Source: Nostoc sp. KVJ3 (GTDB lineage: Bacteria; Cyanobacteriota; Cyanobacteriia; Cyanobacteriales; Nostocaceae). From it: 64,000 bases of DNA. Below the pieces are notes generated by a model. That model was not told the origin of the DNA. It saw only the letters and a program-made list of their open reading frames with translations, and made no database searches. Positions 44,417 through 53,909 of this stretch are shown here, piece by piece. The position numbers were made by a program, and so were the translations under genes. The number at the start of each line of letters is the position of its first letter. The first letter of the stretch is position 1. The stretch is taken from assembly GCF_026127265.1 (NCBI RefSeq), contig NZ_WWFG01000001.1, positions 1,618,501 through 1,682,500 on the forward strand, written 5' to 3'.

Positions 44417-45113
44417 AAGGTTTTTCTTAGGTAAAATGTAATTGGTGTTCTTTATTAATAGAGTCCTCTTTATTATTAATCTCAGCTTCCTTCAGTCAGG
44501 TCATCTGATCGGTTGATATACGACTCACCCAAAAGGGTGAACTAATTGAGTGAGTTGAACATTTATGCAATTTTTCAATTCACATCTTGAGTTCTCTAAG
44601 AATTTAGGACTTACGCAAGAACTCTCTGAAACTCTTATTTCTCCGTGTCGCGCCAGTTGCTACAAGTCGGGGAACCGCAAGGGCGCACTGGCTTCTCTGC
44701 GTCCTCTGCGGTATGCCTCTGGCACGCTACACGAACGATATTCCGTTACCTGCTGAATCGAGGTATGAACTTGAGTAGAGACGTAAAATTTTACGTCTCT
44801 ACAAGGATTTTTCACCGCAATGCACAATCGTTTTCATACCGCAATCAGCAACGCCAATAACCTCTAGCAATTAGTACATAAATACCAGTAAGTTGCACTA
44901 ATGTTTGCAAGAGTACTGTTCAAGAAGATAAATCCAGTTTCAAGACTTTAGTTACAAAGGGTTGTAGAGACGTGAAATTTCGCGTCTCTACAATGCCAAA
45001 AATATTTAAGATTAAAATACGGTAATTTGTGAGTATTACCGTATTTTAATCTCATACAATGCTCAAATAGGATTATTACTTCTTTGTATAACTAGAAACT
45101 CAAACAACTGCTG
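44417..45113. other. Repeat-rich intergenic region upstream of metY
   Basis: This gap of about 700 bp contains one AGGACTTACGCA MITE end (44,606), a CGCCAGTTGCTACAAG dispersed fragment (about 44,650-44,730), and two GTAGAGACG palindromes (44,775-44,802 and 44,962-44,993). The promoter of metY must lie in the last 120 bp. No SAM-sensing riboswitch was recognised. Confidence 0.6.
44775..44802. repeat. 28-bp perfect palindrome, GTAGAGACG family
   Basis: GTAGAGACGTAAAA is followed by its exact reverse complement. A relative with TTGTAGAGACG arms lies at 44,962-44,993. Confidence 0.8.
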
Positions 45114-46409
45114 ATGTCTGAACAATATCGTTTTGAAACCCTGCAAGTTCATGCTGGACAAGAACCTGCTCCCGGAACTAATGCTCGTGCTGTACCAATT
45201 TACCAAACGACTTCCTACGTTTTTGACGATACCGAACACGGAGCTAGGTTATTTGCTCTCCAAGAATTTGGCAATATTTACACCCGCATCATGAATCCGA
45301 CGACGGATGTATTTGAAAAGCGGATTGCGGCATTAGAAGGAGGTGTAGCAGCCTTAGCAACCTCTAGTGGTCAGGCGGCGCAATTCTTGGCAATTAGTAC
45401 GATCGCTCAGGCTGGAGATAACATTGTTTCCACCAGTTTCTTATATGGAGGAACATATAACCAGTTTAAAGTATCGCTACCACGTTTAGGTATTAACGTC
45501 AAATTTGTTGAGGGAGACGATCTAGAAAGTTTCCGTCAAGCGATCGACGATCGCACCAAAGCATTATATGTTGAAACCATTGGCAATCCCCAATTCAACA
45601 TTCCCGACTTTGCCGCTTTAGCTGAAATTGCCCACGAAAACGGCATACCTTTAATAGTGGATAATACCTTTGGTGCTGGTGGGTATCTAGCTCGACCAAT
45701 TGAATATGGTGCAGACATTGTAGTAGAATCTGCAACAAAATGGATTGGTGGACATGGTACTTCCATCGGTGGCGTAATAGTCGATTCGGGTAAATTTGAC
45801 TGGGGTAACGGCAAATTTCCCCTATTTACTGAGCCAGCACCTGGTTATCATGGGCTGAATTTTCAAGAAGTGTTTGGCCCTGGTGGAACATTTGGCAACA
45901 TTGCCTTTATTATCCGCGCCAGAGTTGAAGGGTTACGGGATTTTGGCCCGTCGTTGAGTCCATTTAACGCCTTTCTTTTACTGCAAGGATTAGAGACTCT
46001 TTCTTTGCGAGTAGATCGTCATGTGAGCAATGCCCTAGAATTAGCTCGGTGGTTAGAGCAGCAAGAACAAGTATCATGGGTTAACTATCCAGGACTTCCC
46101 AATCACCCCTATCATGAACGAGCGAAAAAGTATCTGCGGCATGGCTTTGGGGGAGTTTTAAACTTTGGTATCAAAGGTGGATTGGAGGCGGGTAAAGCCT
46201 TTATTAATCATGTGAAATTGGCGAGTCATTTAGCAAACGTTGGTGATGCTAAAACCCTCGTGATTCATCCTGCTTCTACAACCCATCAGCAACTAAGTGA
46301 TAATGAACAGCTTTCAGCAGGTGTGACACCCGATTTAGTGCGGGTATCAGTGGGAATTGAACATATCGACGATATCAAAGAGGATTTTAAGCAAGCATTT
46401 TATTTATAA
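45114..46409 (+). CDS. metY: O-acetylhomoserine sulfhydrylase
   Basis: This is a 431-residue PLP enzyme of the Cys/Met metabolism family. QVHAGQEPAPGTNARAVPIYQ opens the protein, and ESATKWIGGHGTSIGGVIVD contains the PLP lysine (about residue 209). The insertions and length match MetY (Met17-type) more than cystathionine synthases or lyases. It makes homocysteine from O-acetylhomoserine and sulfide. metX lies 200 bp downstream on the same strand, supplying the substrate. Confidence 0.95.
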   Translation: MSEQYRFETLQVHAGQEPAPGTNARAVPIYQTTSYVFDDTEHGARLFALQEFGNIYTRIMNPTTDVFEKRIAALEGGVAALATSSGQAAQFLAISTIAQAGDNIVSTSFLYGGTYNQFKVSLPRLGINVKFVEGDDLESFRQAIDDRTKALYVETIGNPQFNIPDFAALAEIAHENGIPLIVDNTFGAGGYLARPIEYGADIVVESATKWIGGHGTSIGGVIVDSGKFDWGNGKFPLFTEPAPGYHGLNFQEVFGPGGTFGNIAFIIRARVEGLRDFGPSLSPFNAFLLLQGLETLSLRVDRHVSNALELARWLEQQEQVSWVNYPGLPNHPYHERAKKYLRHGFGGVLNFGIKGGLEAGKAFINHVKLASHLANVGDAKTLVIHPASTTHQQLSDNEQLSAGVTPDLVRVSVGIEHIDDIKEDFKQAFYL

Positions 46410-46600
46410 ATTGGGAATTGGGCATTGGGAATTGGGCATTGGGAATTGGGTATTAGTTCTTTCTCCCCCTGCTCCCCCTGCTCCCCTGCTCCCCCTTCTC
46501 CCCCTGCTCCCCCTTCTCCCCTGCTCCCCCTGCTCCCCCTTCTCCCCCTGCTCCCCCTTCTCCCCCTGCTCCCTCATCTCCCCCTGCTCCCCACTCCCAA
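46410..46600. repeat. Minisatellite: GGGAATTGGGCATT units, then CCCCCTGCTC arrays
   Basis: Three or so GGGAATTGGGCATT units (about 46,411-46,455) are followed by about 140 bp of CCCCCTGCT / CCCCCTTCT repeats, filling the metY-metX gap. A long collagen-like frame on the minus strand here is only repeat DNA. Confidence 0.85.
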
Positions 46601-46609
46601 TGCCCAAAT

Positions 46610-47689
46610 ATGATCTACTCAAACTTCATCTCACCACAAACCCAGTTTTACCAGCTTACAACGTCATTTCAACTTGAAAACGGCGAAGTATTAATTGGGG
46701 TTCAGGTTGCTTATCGCACTTGGGGACAGTTAAATGCTCAAGGCGATAATGGGGTACTAATTTGTCATGCTTTAACTGGTTCGGCTGACGCTGATGATTG
46801 GTGGGAACCTTTGTTTGGTTCAGGGAAAGCCTTTAATCCCGATCGCAATTTTATCGTGTGCAGCAATATCTTGGGAAGTTGTTACGGTACAACTGGGCCA
46901 ACTACTATCAACCCAATAACGGGAAACCCTTATGGCATATCCTTCCCTAAGATTACAATCCGAGATATTGTTCGCTTGCAAGCTGCACTACTAGAATACC
47001 TGGGTGTTCAATCTCTGCGGTTCGTAATTGGCGGTTCACTAGGTGGAATGCAAGCACTGGAGTGGGCATTATTATATCCAGAAAAAGTCAAAGCGATCGC
47101 ACCCATTGCTGTTTCTGGTAGACATTCTGCTTGGTGTATTGGATTAAGTGAAGCCCAAAGACAGGCAATTTATGCCGATCTAAATTGGCGAGGAGGGAAC
47201 TACACTCTAGATGCTCCCCCAAACCAAGGATTAGCAGTAGCGCGAATGATGGCGATGTCTACTTACCGTTCTTGGGATAGTTTTACAACTCGTTTTGGAC
47301 GGCAGTATGATCCATCTGAGCAATTTGCTATAGCCAGTTATTTACAGCATCAGGGTCAAAAGCTGACAGAAAGATTTGATGCTAACACTTATATTACTCT
47401 CACCCAGATAATGGATCGCCACGATGTTGGACGCGATCGCACAGTTCCTAATTTATCAGATTATGAATCTGTTCTGCGAAGCATCCAGCAACCGACTTTA
47501 GTTGTCGCCATTGATTCTGATATCCTCTATCCGCCTGTAGAACAACAAGAATTAGCAAATTTAATCCCTAATGCTCAACTGGCGTGGTTGGAGTCAACCC
47601 ACGGACATGATGCATTTTTAATTGATATGGCTGCATTGAATGAAATACTAATCTCTTTTCGGCAAGGTTTAGATTTATCAGCTTCTTGA
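46610..47689 (+). CDS. metX: Homoserine O-acetyltransferase
   Basis: The 359-residue alpha/beta-hydrolase-fold enzyme has the MetX nucleophile motif GGSLGGMQALEWALLYPEKV. DSDILYPPVEQQELA contains the Asp and ESTHGHDAFLID the His of the triad. CHALTGSADADDWWEP and GSCYGTTGPTTINP are further family blocks. It transfers acetyl from acetyl-CoA to homoserine. The start is the ATG at 46610, immediately after the low-complexity array. Together with metY it gives a two-step direct-sulfhydrylation route to homocysteine. Confidence 0.95.
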   Translation: MIYSNFISPQTQFYQLTTSFQLENGEVLIGVQVAYRTWGQLNAQGDNGVLICHALTGSADADDWWEPLFGSGKAFNPDRNFIVCSNILGSCYGTTGPTTINPITGNPYGISFPKITIRDIVRLQAALLEYLGVQSLRFVIGGSLGGMQALEWALLYPEKVKAIAPIAVSGRHSAWCIGLSEAQRQAIYADLNWRGGNYTLDAPPNQGLAVARMMAMSTYRSWDSFTTRFGRQYDPSEQFAIASYLQHQGQKLTERFDANTYITLTQIMDRHDVGRDRTVPNLSDYESVLRSIQQPTLVVAIDSDILYPPVEQQELANLIPNAQLAWLESTHGHDAFLIDMAALNEILISFRQGLDLSAS

Positions 47690-47743
47690 CTTGACAGATT
47701 GAGATAAAAGCTCTCGCCTTCAACCAACCTTTAGACCGAATTT

Positions 47744-48751
47744 CTACTTAGTTTGAAAGATATTTTGCACCATTTTTTTGTCAGCATTCGCTGCCGCACT
47801 ATCCAACTCTGCAATCTCACTATGCTGTAATTGCCAACCCAATGCACCAATATTCTCCCTCACCTGTTCGACACTCTTTGCTCCAGGGATGGGGATGGTT
47901 CCTTTGGAAATGCACCAATTAATCGCTACCTGTGACATAGTTTTGTTTCTGAACTGTGCCACTTCTTGCAAACATGACAGAAGCGATTTACCAGCAGAAG
48001 TTTCTTTATTTCTACCCATTCCTGCTAATATCTGCCTAAATAGCAGACCTCGGATGCCCTTGGGCAGAGTACCTTGCTCAGAGTATTTTCCTGTCAGTAG
48101 TCCCAAAGCTAGAGGGCTGTAGGCAATCAATTTAATTCCTAACTCATCACAAAGGTCTTTAAGTCCTAGTTGGGTGACAGGATACGTAGACAACAGAGAA
48201 TATTGAACTTGCAGAGTAATAATAGGAACGCCTCGTTCAGCAAACTTTTTCTGCACTTGCTTAAGCCGTTTCGGCCCATAATTAGATAGTCCCACACCCT
48301 TGACCAGTCCTTGCTCATACAAGTCGGCAAGACCATCTAACAGCCCTCCCTCTTGCCAAGGAGCATAATTTGCTGTAGACCAGTGCATTTGTACCAAATC
48401 AACATTTTTTCCCAGGCGTTGGGCAGATGATTTGCAAGCCTTTACCATTGATTGACGTGTCCATCTCCACGGGTAAGCAGCAAGTTTAGTAGCAATACAA
48501 ATATTGTCTTTGTCTAAACCTATATATTCTCGGTTGAATCGTCCCAGCAATAACTCACTTCGACCATTCAATCTCCCAGTTCCGTAAGAATCACCTGTAT
48601 CAAATAAAGTTACACCATTGTTTACACAAAGGTTAAACACCTCTTGCAACTGGTTATCCATACTTTCGTTATATCCCCAAAGCAGTTGGTTGCCCCAGGC
48701 CCAAGTCCCGCAGCCCATACTTGGAAGGGAGAGTTTTGCGAGAGTCTGCAT
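47744..48751 (-). CDS. Aldo/keto reductase
   Basis: This is a 335-residue TIM-barrel oxidoreductase. LFDTGDSYGTGRLNGRSE carries the catalytic Asp/Tyr region, and KDNICIATKLAAYPWRW the Lys. VQMHWSTANY holds the His, and IPIPGAKSVEQVRENIGALG the NADP-binding C-terminal motif. The substrate is unknown. It is convergent with metX across 54 bp. Confidence 0.92.
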   Translation of the reverse strand: MQTLAKLSLPSMGCGTWAWGNQLLWGYNESMDNQLQEVFNLCVNNGVTLFDTGDSYGTGRLNGRSELLLGRFNREYIGLDKDNICIATKLAAYPWRWTRQSMVKACKSSAQRLGKNVDLVQMHWSTANYAPWQEGGLLDGLADLYEQGLVKGVGLSNYGPKRLKQVQKKFAERGVPIITLQVQYSLLSTYPVTQLGLKDLCDELGIKLIAYSPLALGLLTGKYSEQGTLPKGIRGLLFRQILAGMGRNKETSAGKSLLSCLQEVAQFRNKTMSQVAINWCISKGTIPIPGAKSVEQVRENIGALGWQLQHSEIAELDSAAANADKKMVQNIFQTK

Positions 48752-48991
48752 ATTTGCTTTCTGTAGATTGCCTTATCAATTATCAGGTATCTAGCAGATA
48801 TTAATGCACGATTAGCATGATTAGCAAACAAATGAGGAAACGCTTCTAGTACTCGTACAACCTTGTCTATTTTGTTTTAAAAATTTATAAATGTTTGAGG
48901 CGTTCCCCAAAGTAGGCTCGCTACTTTCTGATTGAGCAAACAAAGCCCAAGCAGATATATTTTGAGTCGGTTGCTAAAAGCAACTTAAGCA

Positions 48992-49501
48992 CTAACCGTT
49001 GGATATTGTCGAATTTGCAAGAAGCCAAGCTTTCTCAGTCCATGCATTATTTAATAACCCAACCTCTGGCACTTTTAATTCAAACGAATGAGGTGGTAAT
49101 TTTAGCAATAAAGATGAACTGTTGTCATTAACTTCAACTAAGTTAACTATCCAGGGAAGAAAGTCTAAGATTTCTTTTGGTAGTACAGTTAGTTCAAAGT
49201 CCCACACCAAATTAAGACCTCGGCAGACTTGTCCTTTTTTAAAGGTCGTGACTCTACCAGCACTCTTGTTAATAGCGAGTCGAAGAATGAACGGGCGGAA
49301 TGGGACAAATTCATCGGGTGCTGTATAAGCGTATACATTTACATAGTTTAATCTCTGACTGCGATCCATCCAAGATGCGATCGGTGAATTGCTACTATAA
49401 GATGTACCAGTTATGCTCACCGGCATATTCATAGCAGCAGCAAAGTTAGAGTAGAACTCACGCCTTAGTTCGCTAACAATATGTTTAGCTTCTGGGTTCA
49501 T
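48992..49501 (-). CDS. Hypothetical protein
   Basis: This 169-residue soluble protein contains ELRREFYSNFAAAMNMPVSI, then LNYVNVYAYTAPDEFVPFRP and WDFELTVLPKEILDFLPWIV. It has one Cys, no membrane segment and no repeat. It lies upstream of the RRM gene on the opposite side of a small gap, on the same strand direction. I do not recognise the family. Confidence 0.6.
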   Translation of the reverse strand: MNPEAKHIVSELRREFYSNFAAAMNMPVSITGTSYSSNSPIASWMDRSQRLNYVNVYAYTAPDEFVPFRPFILRLAINKSAGRVTTFKKGQVCRGLNLVWDFELTVLPKEILDFLPWIVNLVEVNDNSSSLLLKLPPHSFELKVPEVGLLNNAWTEKAWLLANSTISNG

Positions 49502-49601
49502 GTGGTTAGTATTTAGTAAATACTCCAGTCAACTGAAGCATAAAAAAGCAGGTGTCTTGTCTGCCCTCAAGACTTAGAGTTAAATTCTTAATTTTTAGAC
49601 C

Positions 49602-49871
49602 TTAATAGCGGCGAGAGGAACCTCCATCTGTCTTGGGCTTGGCTTTATTAACTTTTAAACTCCGACCCATCCACTCAGCATTATCAAGGCCTTCAATTGC
49701 TGCTGTTTCTTGCGCGTCTGATTCCATTTCTACAAAGCCGAAACCTCTCATTCGACCTGTTTCTCTATCCATAGGCAATTGGACTTTTTTTACCGTTCCG
49801 TATTCTGCAAAGACTGCTTTGAGGTCTTCTTCTCTAACCTCATAAGATAGATTGCCGACGTAAATTGACAT
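49602..49871 (-). CDS. RRM-type RNA-binding protein (Rbp)
   Basis: The 89-residue protein is a single RRM domain: RNP2 is IYVGNLSYEV and RNP1 is RMRGFGFVEM. The C-terminal tail is short (TDGGSSRRY) and lacks the long Gly-rich tail of cold-induced cyanobacterial Rbp proteins. Members bind RNA, and some are needed for cold growth or mRNA targeting. It is a single gene with a 5' region of about 400 bp. Confidence 0.93.
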   Translation of the reverse strand: MSIYVGNLSYEVREEDLKAVFAEYGTVKKVQLPMDRETGRMRGFGFVEMESDAQETAAIEGLDNAEWMGRSLKVNKAKPKTDGGSSRRY

Positions 49872-50271
49872 ATAATGTCTCCAGAATCAGGGGGTGTAGA
49901 GATTTAGATCCGGAGAGGTCTGCAATACTAAGTATATATAAAAACAAACTACACAGCCGAATTTAATCTTCTATGCACACTTTAACATAAATTGATCGGT
50001 TATGTTCATAAGCAACATTATACTTATCTGTTGATCTTCATAATCGGACAGTTGGTTAAACTATTTTAAACTCAACCTATCAGCGATCGCACTAAATTTT
50101 AAGTCCCTAAAAAAATTCAATTATTGATACTTGTTTCTCTTCTCACAGGATTACTAATTTTTAAATTATATTCACTCAAAACTTCAAGAGAGTGCAATTA
50201 AATAAAATCAGTGCGATCGCTTGTAACGTAAAATTAGTTTTCATCCGGCATTTGCTAACACCTTGACACCC
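49872..50271. other. Intergenic region between rbp and ilvA
   Basis: This 400-bp AT-rich gap holds the divergent promoters of the RRM gene and ilvA. Two HIP1 octamers lie near 50,083 and 50,213. The long leader on the RRM side could be a cold-responsive 5' UTR, but no specific element was recognised. Confidence 0.45.
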
Positions 50272-51783
50272 ATGTATTGCGACTACCTCATCCAAATCCT
50301 GACTGCCCGTGTGTATGATGTTGCCCAGGAAACACCACTAGAGTATGCACCAAATTTGTCGGCGCGGCTAAATAATCAACTCCTGCTGAAACGTGAAGAT
50401 ATGCAGTCAGTATTTTCCTTTAAACTGCGGGGTGCTTATAATAAGATGGTGCAACTGCCACCAGATATATTAGCGCAAGGTGTAATTGCAGCATCGGCGG
50501 GAAACCATGCTCAGGGAGTCGCCCTTGCAGCTAATCGCTTGGGAACCAAAGCGATTATCGTCATGCCAGTAACCACACCTCAAGTCAAGGTGGACGCGGT
50601 GAGAATGAGAGGCGGAGCAGTCGTGTTACATGGTAATACCTACGACGATGCTTATAGTTATGCCCGTGAATTAGAAGTGGAAAAAGGTTTGACCTTTATT
50701 CATCCTTTCGACGATCCTCATGTAATTGCCGGACAGGGAACCATCGGGATGGAAATTTTACGACAATATCAGCAACCCATTCATGCAATTTTTGTTGCAA
50801 TTGGAGGGGGTGGATTAATTTCTGGGATTGGGGCTTATGTGAAACGATTGCGTCCCGAAATCAAGATCATTGGTGTTGAACCAGTAGATGCTGATGCCAT
50901 GTCTCAATCGCTCAAAGCCGGACATCGGGTGCGCTTATCTCAAGTGGGTTTATTTGCTGATGGCGTAGCGGTGCGAGAAGTTGGTGAAGAAACCTTCCGT
51001 TTGTGTCAGCAGTATGTAGATGAAATCATTTTGGTGGATACAGATGATACTTGTGCTGCGATTAAAGACGTATTTGAGGATACGCGATCCATTTTAGAGC
51101 CAGCCGGTGCATTAGCGATCGCAGCTGCCAAAGCCTACGTAGAGCGAGAACAAATCGAGGGACAAACCTTAATTGCTGTAGCTTGCGGTGCAAACATGAA
51201 TTTCGATCGTCTCCGCTTCGTGGCAGAACGGGCACAATTAGGAGAACGCCGGGAAGCAATCTTTGCAGTCACAATTCCTGAAGAACGGGGAAGTATTCGC
51301 CAGTTTTGTGAATGTATTGGCAACCGTAATCTTACTGAGTTTAACTATCGCATTGCTGATGAAAAAACAGCCCATATTTTTGTCGGTGTGCAAATTCAAA
51401 ACCGTGCTGATGCTGCAAAGATGGTAGAAACCTTTGAAGCTCAAGGATTTGAAACCCTTGATTTAACAGACGACGAACTAACTAAATTACATCTGCGGCA
51501 CATGGTGGGTGGGCACTCTCCTTTGGCTGACAATGAATTACTCTACCGTTTTGAGTTTCCCGAACGTCCCGGTGCATTGATGAAGTTTGTTACTTCCATG
51601 AGTCCCGACTGGAATATTAGTCTTTTCCACTACCGCAACAATGGCGCAGACTACGGACGAATTGTTGTCGGTATCCAGGTTCCTCCCTATGAGATGGAAG
51701 ATTGGCAAGCTTTTCTCGATAATCTGGGCTATCGCTATTGGGATGAGAATAAGAATCCGGCATACAAGCTGTTTTTGGGATAG
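50272..51783 (+). CDS. ilvA: Threonine ammonia-lyase (biosynthetic)
   Basis: This is a full-length 503-residue enzyme. SVFSFKLRGAYNKM contains the PLP lysine, AASAGNHAQGVALAANRLG the cofactor-binding loop, and VAIGGGGLISGIGAYVKRL the phosphate cup. Two ACT-like regulatory domains follow (about 330-500; EERGSIRQFCECIG and FPERPGALMKFVTSMSP), so isoleucine feedback control is expected. It makes 2-oxobutanoate for isoleucine synthesis. The ATG at 50272 is preferred over a TTG three codons upstream. Confidence 0.95.
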   Translation: MYCDYLIQILTARVYDVAQETPLEYAPNLSARLNNQLLLKREDMQSVFSFKLRGAYNKMVQLPPDILAQGVIAASAGNHAQGVALAANRLGTKAIIVMPVTTPQVKVDAVRMRGGAVVLHGNTYDDAYSYARELEVEKGLTFIHPFDDPHVIAGQGTIGMEILRQYQQPIHAIFVAIGGGGLISGIGAYVKRLRPEIKIIGVEPVDADAMSQSLKAGHRVRLSQVGLFADGVAVREVGEETFRLCQQYVDEIILVDTDDTCAAIKDVFEDTRSILEPAGALAIAAAKAYVEREQIEGQTLIAVACGANMNFDRLRFVAERAQLGERREAIFAVTIPEERGSIRQFCECIGNRNLTEFNYRIADEKTAHIFVGVQIQNRADAAKMVETFEAQGFETLDLTDDELTKLHLRHMVGGHSPLADNELLYRFEFPERPGALMKFVTSMSPDWNISLFHYRNNGADYGRIVVGIQVPPYEMEDWQAFLDNLGYRYWDENKNPAYKLFLG

Positions 51784-51903
51784 GGGAGTGGGGACAAGGG
51801 AGCAGGGGGAGCAGGGGGGAGCAGGGGGGAGCAGGGGGAGAAATAAAGAACTAATGCCCCATGCCCCATGCCCAATTCTCAATGCCCAATTCCCAATGCC
51901 AAT

Positions 51904-52935
51904 TTAACGAAAACTACTCTTCAATATCAGATTTGAGTCTAAAGTATAAAAGCCGATTTCGTTAGGAACCCTAGAGAATCGGCCTGTCCGATAGCCTCTA
52001 GATAATTCATTCAAGACCTTATTTTTGATCTCTCTAATTTGATGAGAATCTAGTTCTCCATAAATTCCGGCGATGACTTCAGCAACACTGAAAACTTTAC
52101 CTGGATTGTCTTCAAACAGAGAGGTGAGAGCATCAATTAAGAATTGACCCTCAAAGGCTTTGAGCATCGGTACTGTTTTTGTCGGGGGTACAAAAGGCTT
52201 CTTATTTTTGTTTCTAGAAGCACCATTGCGCTTACTTGGGGCTACCAAACTTAAATCTAGAGTATAACAACCTGGTTCATCGGGAATAGTTACCCAATAA
52301 TTCCTTTCTCTACCTTGGGTAAGGGAAGATTGAACTCTACCTTTAACTACTTTGAATAGATTGGAATCCAACTCTCCATAAAGCGATCGCACGATAAAAT
52401 CGATATGACAGACAGTGCCTATCTGCTCTTGCAATAGTTGTTTGATGGCTTCCATTCGCGAGATAGCGTGCTGATACTTGGATAGCATGGGAATTTCTGC
52501 CACCTTCGTTGAACTATCGTTGTTCTCTAGCGCCCTATTCGCATCTGGTGATGTAGTTGGAGGTTTTCTCTCTTTTGTATCAACAGTGGCAGAAAAAGAA
52601 TTATCGATCTCAACCCGATCTGAGTCTGTGAGTTCTAACTGTAGAGACTCTACCAAGTTGATTTCATTGATGTCATCAAGAGGTGATAAAAACCTCACAG
52701 ATCCTTCTTGAGAAACATTCGAGGTTTCATCAGCTGCTGTCAGTCTTGATATGTGCTTGTTGCTATCAGAAGAAGACCAGTTAGACAACAACGCCTCTAC
52801 ATGATCTAGCTGCGATCGCGCCTGTACAAAGAGGCGTTCATACTCTTCTGTGAGGCGAGCATAATAGTCTCGTAATTCCAACAGTGGTGAGAGAAAAGTG
52901 CCCGGAGGTGGTTCTAATTGTCCATTTTGAGTCAT
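51904..52935 (-). CDS. Protein with two copies of a YGELDS-type domain, unknown
   Basis: The 343-residue protein begins with a helical segment (LLELRDYYARLTEEYERLF) and a variable linker. It then has two copies of one domain of about 55 residues, near 190-250 and 285-340. Each copy has YGELDS, a K..V...L..G helix, and ends P.E.G.YTLD..L. The shape (helices then a beta hairpin) suggests a winged-helix fold, which is inference. The gene begins 10 bp after a zinc-ribbon gene, so the two probably act together. No known family is recognised. Confidence 0.7.
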   Translation of the reverse strand: MTQNGQLEPPPGTFLSPLLELRDYYARLTEEYERLFVQARSQLDHVEALLSNWSSSDSNKHISRLTAADETSNVSQEGSVRFLSPLDDINEINLVESLQLELTDSDRVEIDNSFSATVDTKERKPPTTSPDANRALENNDSSTKVAEIPMLSKYQHAISRMEAIKQLLQEQIGTVCHIDFIVRSLYGELDSNLFKVVKGRVQSSLTQGRERNYWVTIPDEPGCYTLDLSLVAPSKRNGASRNKNKKPFVPPTKTVPMLKAFEGQFLIDALTSLFEDNPGKVFSVAEVIAGIYGELDSHQIREIKNKVLNELSRGYRTGRFSRVPNEIGFYTLDSNLILKSSFR

Positions 52936-52945
52936 AAGGCTTCAA

Positions 52946-53191
52946 TCAATTTAAATCGATGTCACTTTTATAAGACATTGGTCTGGGTTTTGCTTTCTGA
53001 GATGTTGGCTGGGATTTTTTCGGTGCTTGGGGAGGGCGACATCTCTCACAATATAAGGGTCTAGGCCCGAACGTCTCGCGTTTTGTCAGATCGTTACACT
53101 CTTTACAGACAAACTGGAAAACACGAGTATGAATCTGTCTTTTGTGCGCCCTGACAGTGTATTCCCTAACATCAATGAATTTACTTGCCAT
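52946..53191 (-). CDS. Small zinc-ribbon protein cotranscribed with YGELDS gene
   Basis: With the ATG at 53191 the product is about 81 residues (MASKFIDVREYTVRAHKRQI); an upstream in-frame start at 53254 would add a tail unlike the rest. FVCKECNDLTKRETFGP and LYCERCRPP give a four-Cys zinc ribbon. The C-terminus is Lys/Pro/Gln-rich. Basic residues on both sides of the ribbon suggest nucleic-acid binding. The gene is followed 10 bp later by the duplicated-domain gene. Confidence 0.7.
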   Translation of the reverse strand: MASKFIDVREYTVRAHKRQIHTRVFQFVCKECNDLTKRETFGPRPLYCERCRPPQAPKKSQPTSQKAKPRPMSYKSDIDLN

Positions 53192-53601
53192 AATCAGGAT
53201 TGTGAATTGCCGTCGGATCAATGTCCTATCAATATAGCTATTCAAGCAAATCAAAGTGCATCAGTGTGTGTTTGTGTAGAAGTTTTATTCAAATTGGTGA
53301 ATTTGACATCTAACATAAAGTGCAGATGAGCAACTTGAAAGTTAGCCATTGACTATTATCTCAGCATATAATTGACCATCGGCAAACACTACCAAGTAGG
53401 ACGACGTAGATAATTCAAAGTTTGTAGTGAGCGGCTCTAGCTCTAATATCATGTCCGGCTAAAGACTTATCGTTTAGACCGCAGGGGGCAGGGAGCAGGG
53501 AGCAGGGGGAAAGAGGCTTTTCCGATTTTTGCACAGATGCGGTAATCACTTGTGATTACCGGGACATGATACTAAGTACTTGGATAGAATTAATTACACA
53601 A

Positions 53602-53725
53602 TGTCATTGCGAATGAAGCGTAAAGCCTTCGGCATAGCTTCGCTTAACGCGGTAGCGTCTCGTAGAGATAGCGTAATGAAGCAATTCACTTGCGGTTGGG
53701 ATTGCAACGCTTTGCTCGCAATGAC
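53602..53725. mobile_element. MITE-like element with TGTCATTGCGAATG ends
   Basis: TGTCATTGCGAATG and CGCAATGACT are inverted ends around 124 bp. The same ends form the inner repeat of 37,434-37,602 and a 31-bp mini copy at 7,406-7,436. Confidence 0.7.
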
Positions 53726-53812
53726 TGTAAATATTTTTGTCCAACTACTTAACACTTCTTCCCTCGCGATCGAGGTGTATTGATTGGTGAAGCTATGGCT
53801 GTATAAGAAAGA

Positions 53813-53837
53813 ACCGCCTCCTGTTTTTAGGAGGCGG
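53813..53837 (-). terminator. Probable hsp20 terminator
   Basis: On the minus strand CCCGCCTCCT and AGGAGGCGG form a 9-bp GC-rich stem with a short A-rich loop, followed by TTCTTTCTT. It lies about 70 bp past the hsp20 stop. Confidence 0.65.
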
Positions 53838-53909
53838 GTATCATTGTTAATAGGAATGGGAATTAGGAGCAAAAGAACTCTTTCCTAATTTCTAATTTTC
53901 AGTTTTGAA

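Larger units (their letters stand above)
53192..53909. other. Repeat-rich intergenic region
   Basis: This gap of about 720 bp contains the GCAGGGGGCAGGGAGCAGG array (53,482-53,510), a GGTAATCACTTGTGATTACCG palindrome (about 53,541-53,561), and a MITE-like element at 53,602-53,725. A hairpin at 53,813-53,837 is probably the hsp20 terminator. No gene is supported. Confidence 0.6.

Noticed and set aside
44417..45113. SAM riboswitch upstream of metY
   Set aside because: Only dispersed palindromes and MITE fragments are visible; no SAM-I or SAM-II core was recognised.
46404..46622. Collagen-like reading frame (GEQGEKGEQG) on the minus strand
   Set aside because: It is produced entirely by the CCCCCTGCT repeat array between metY and metX.
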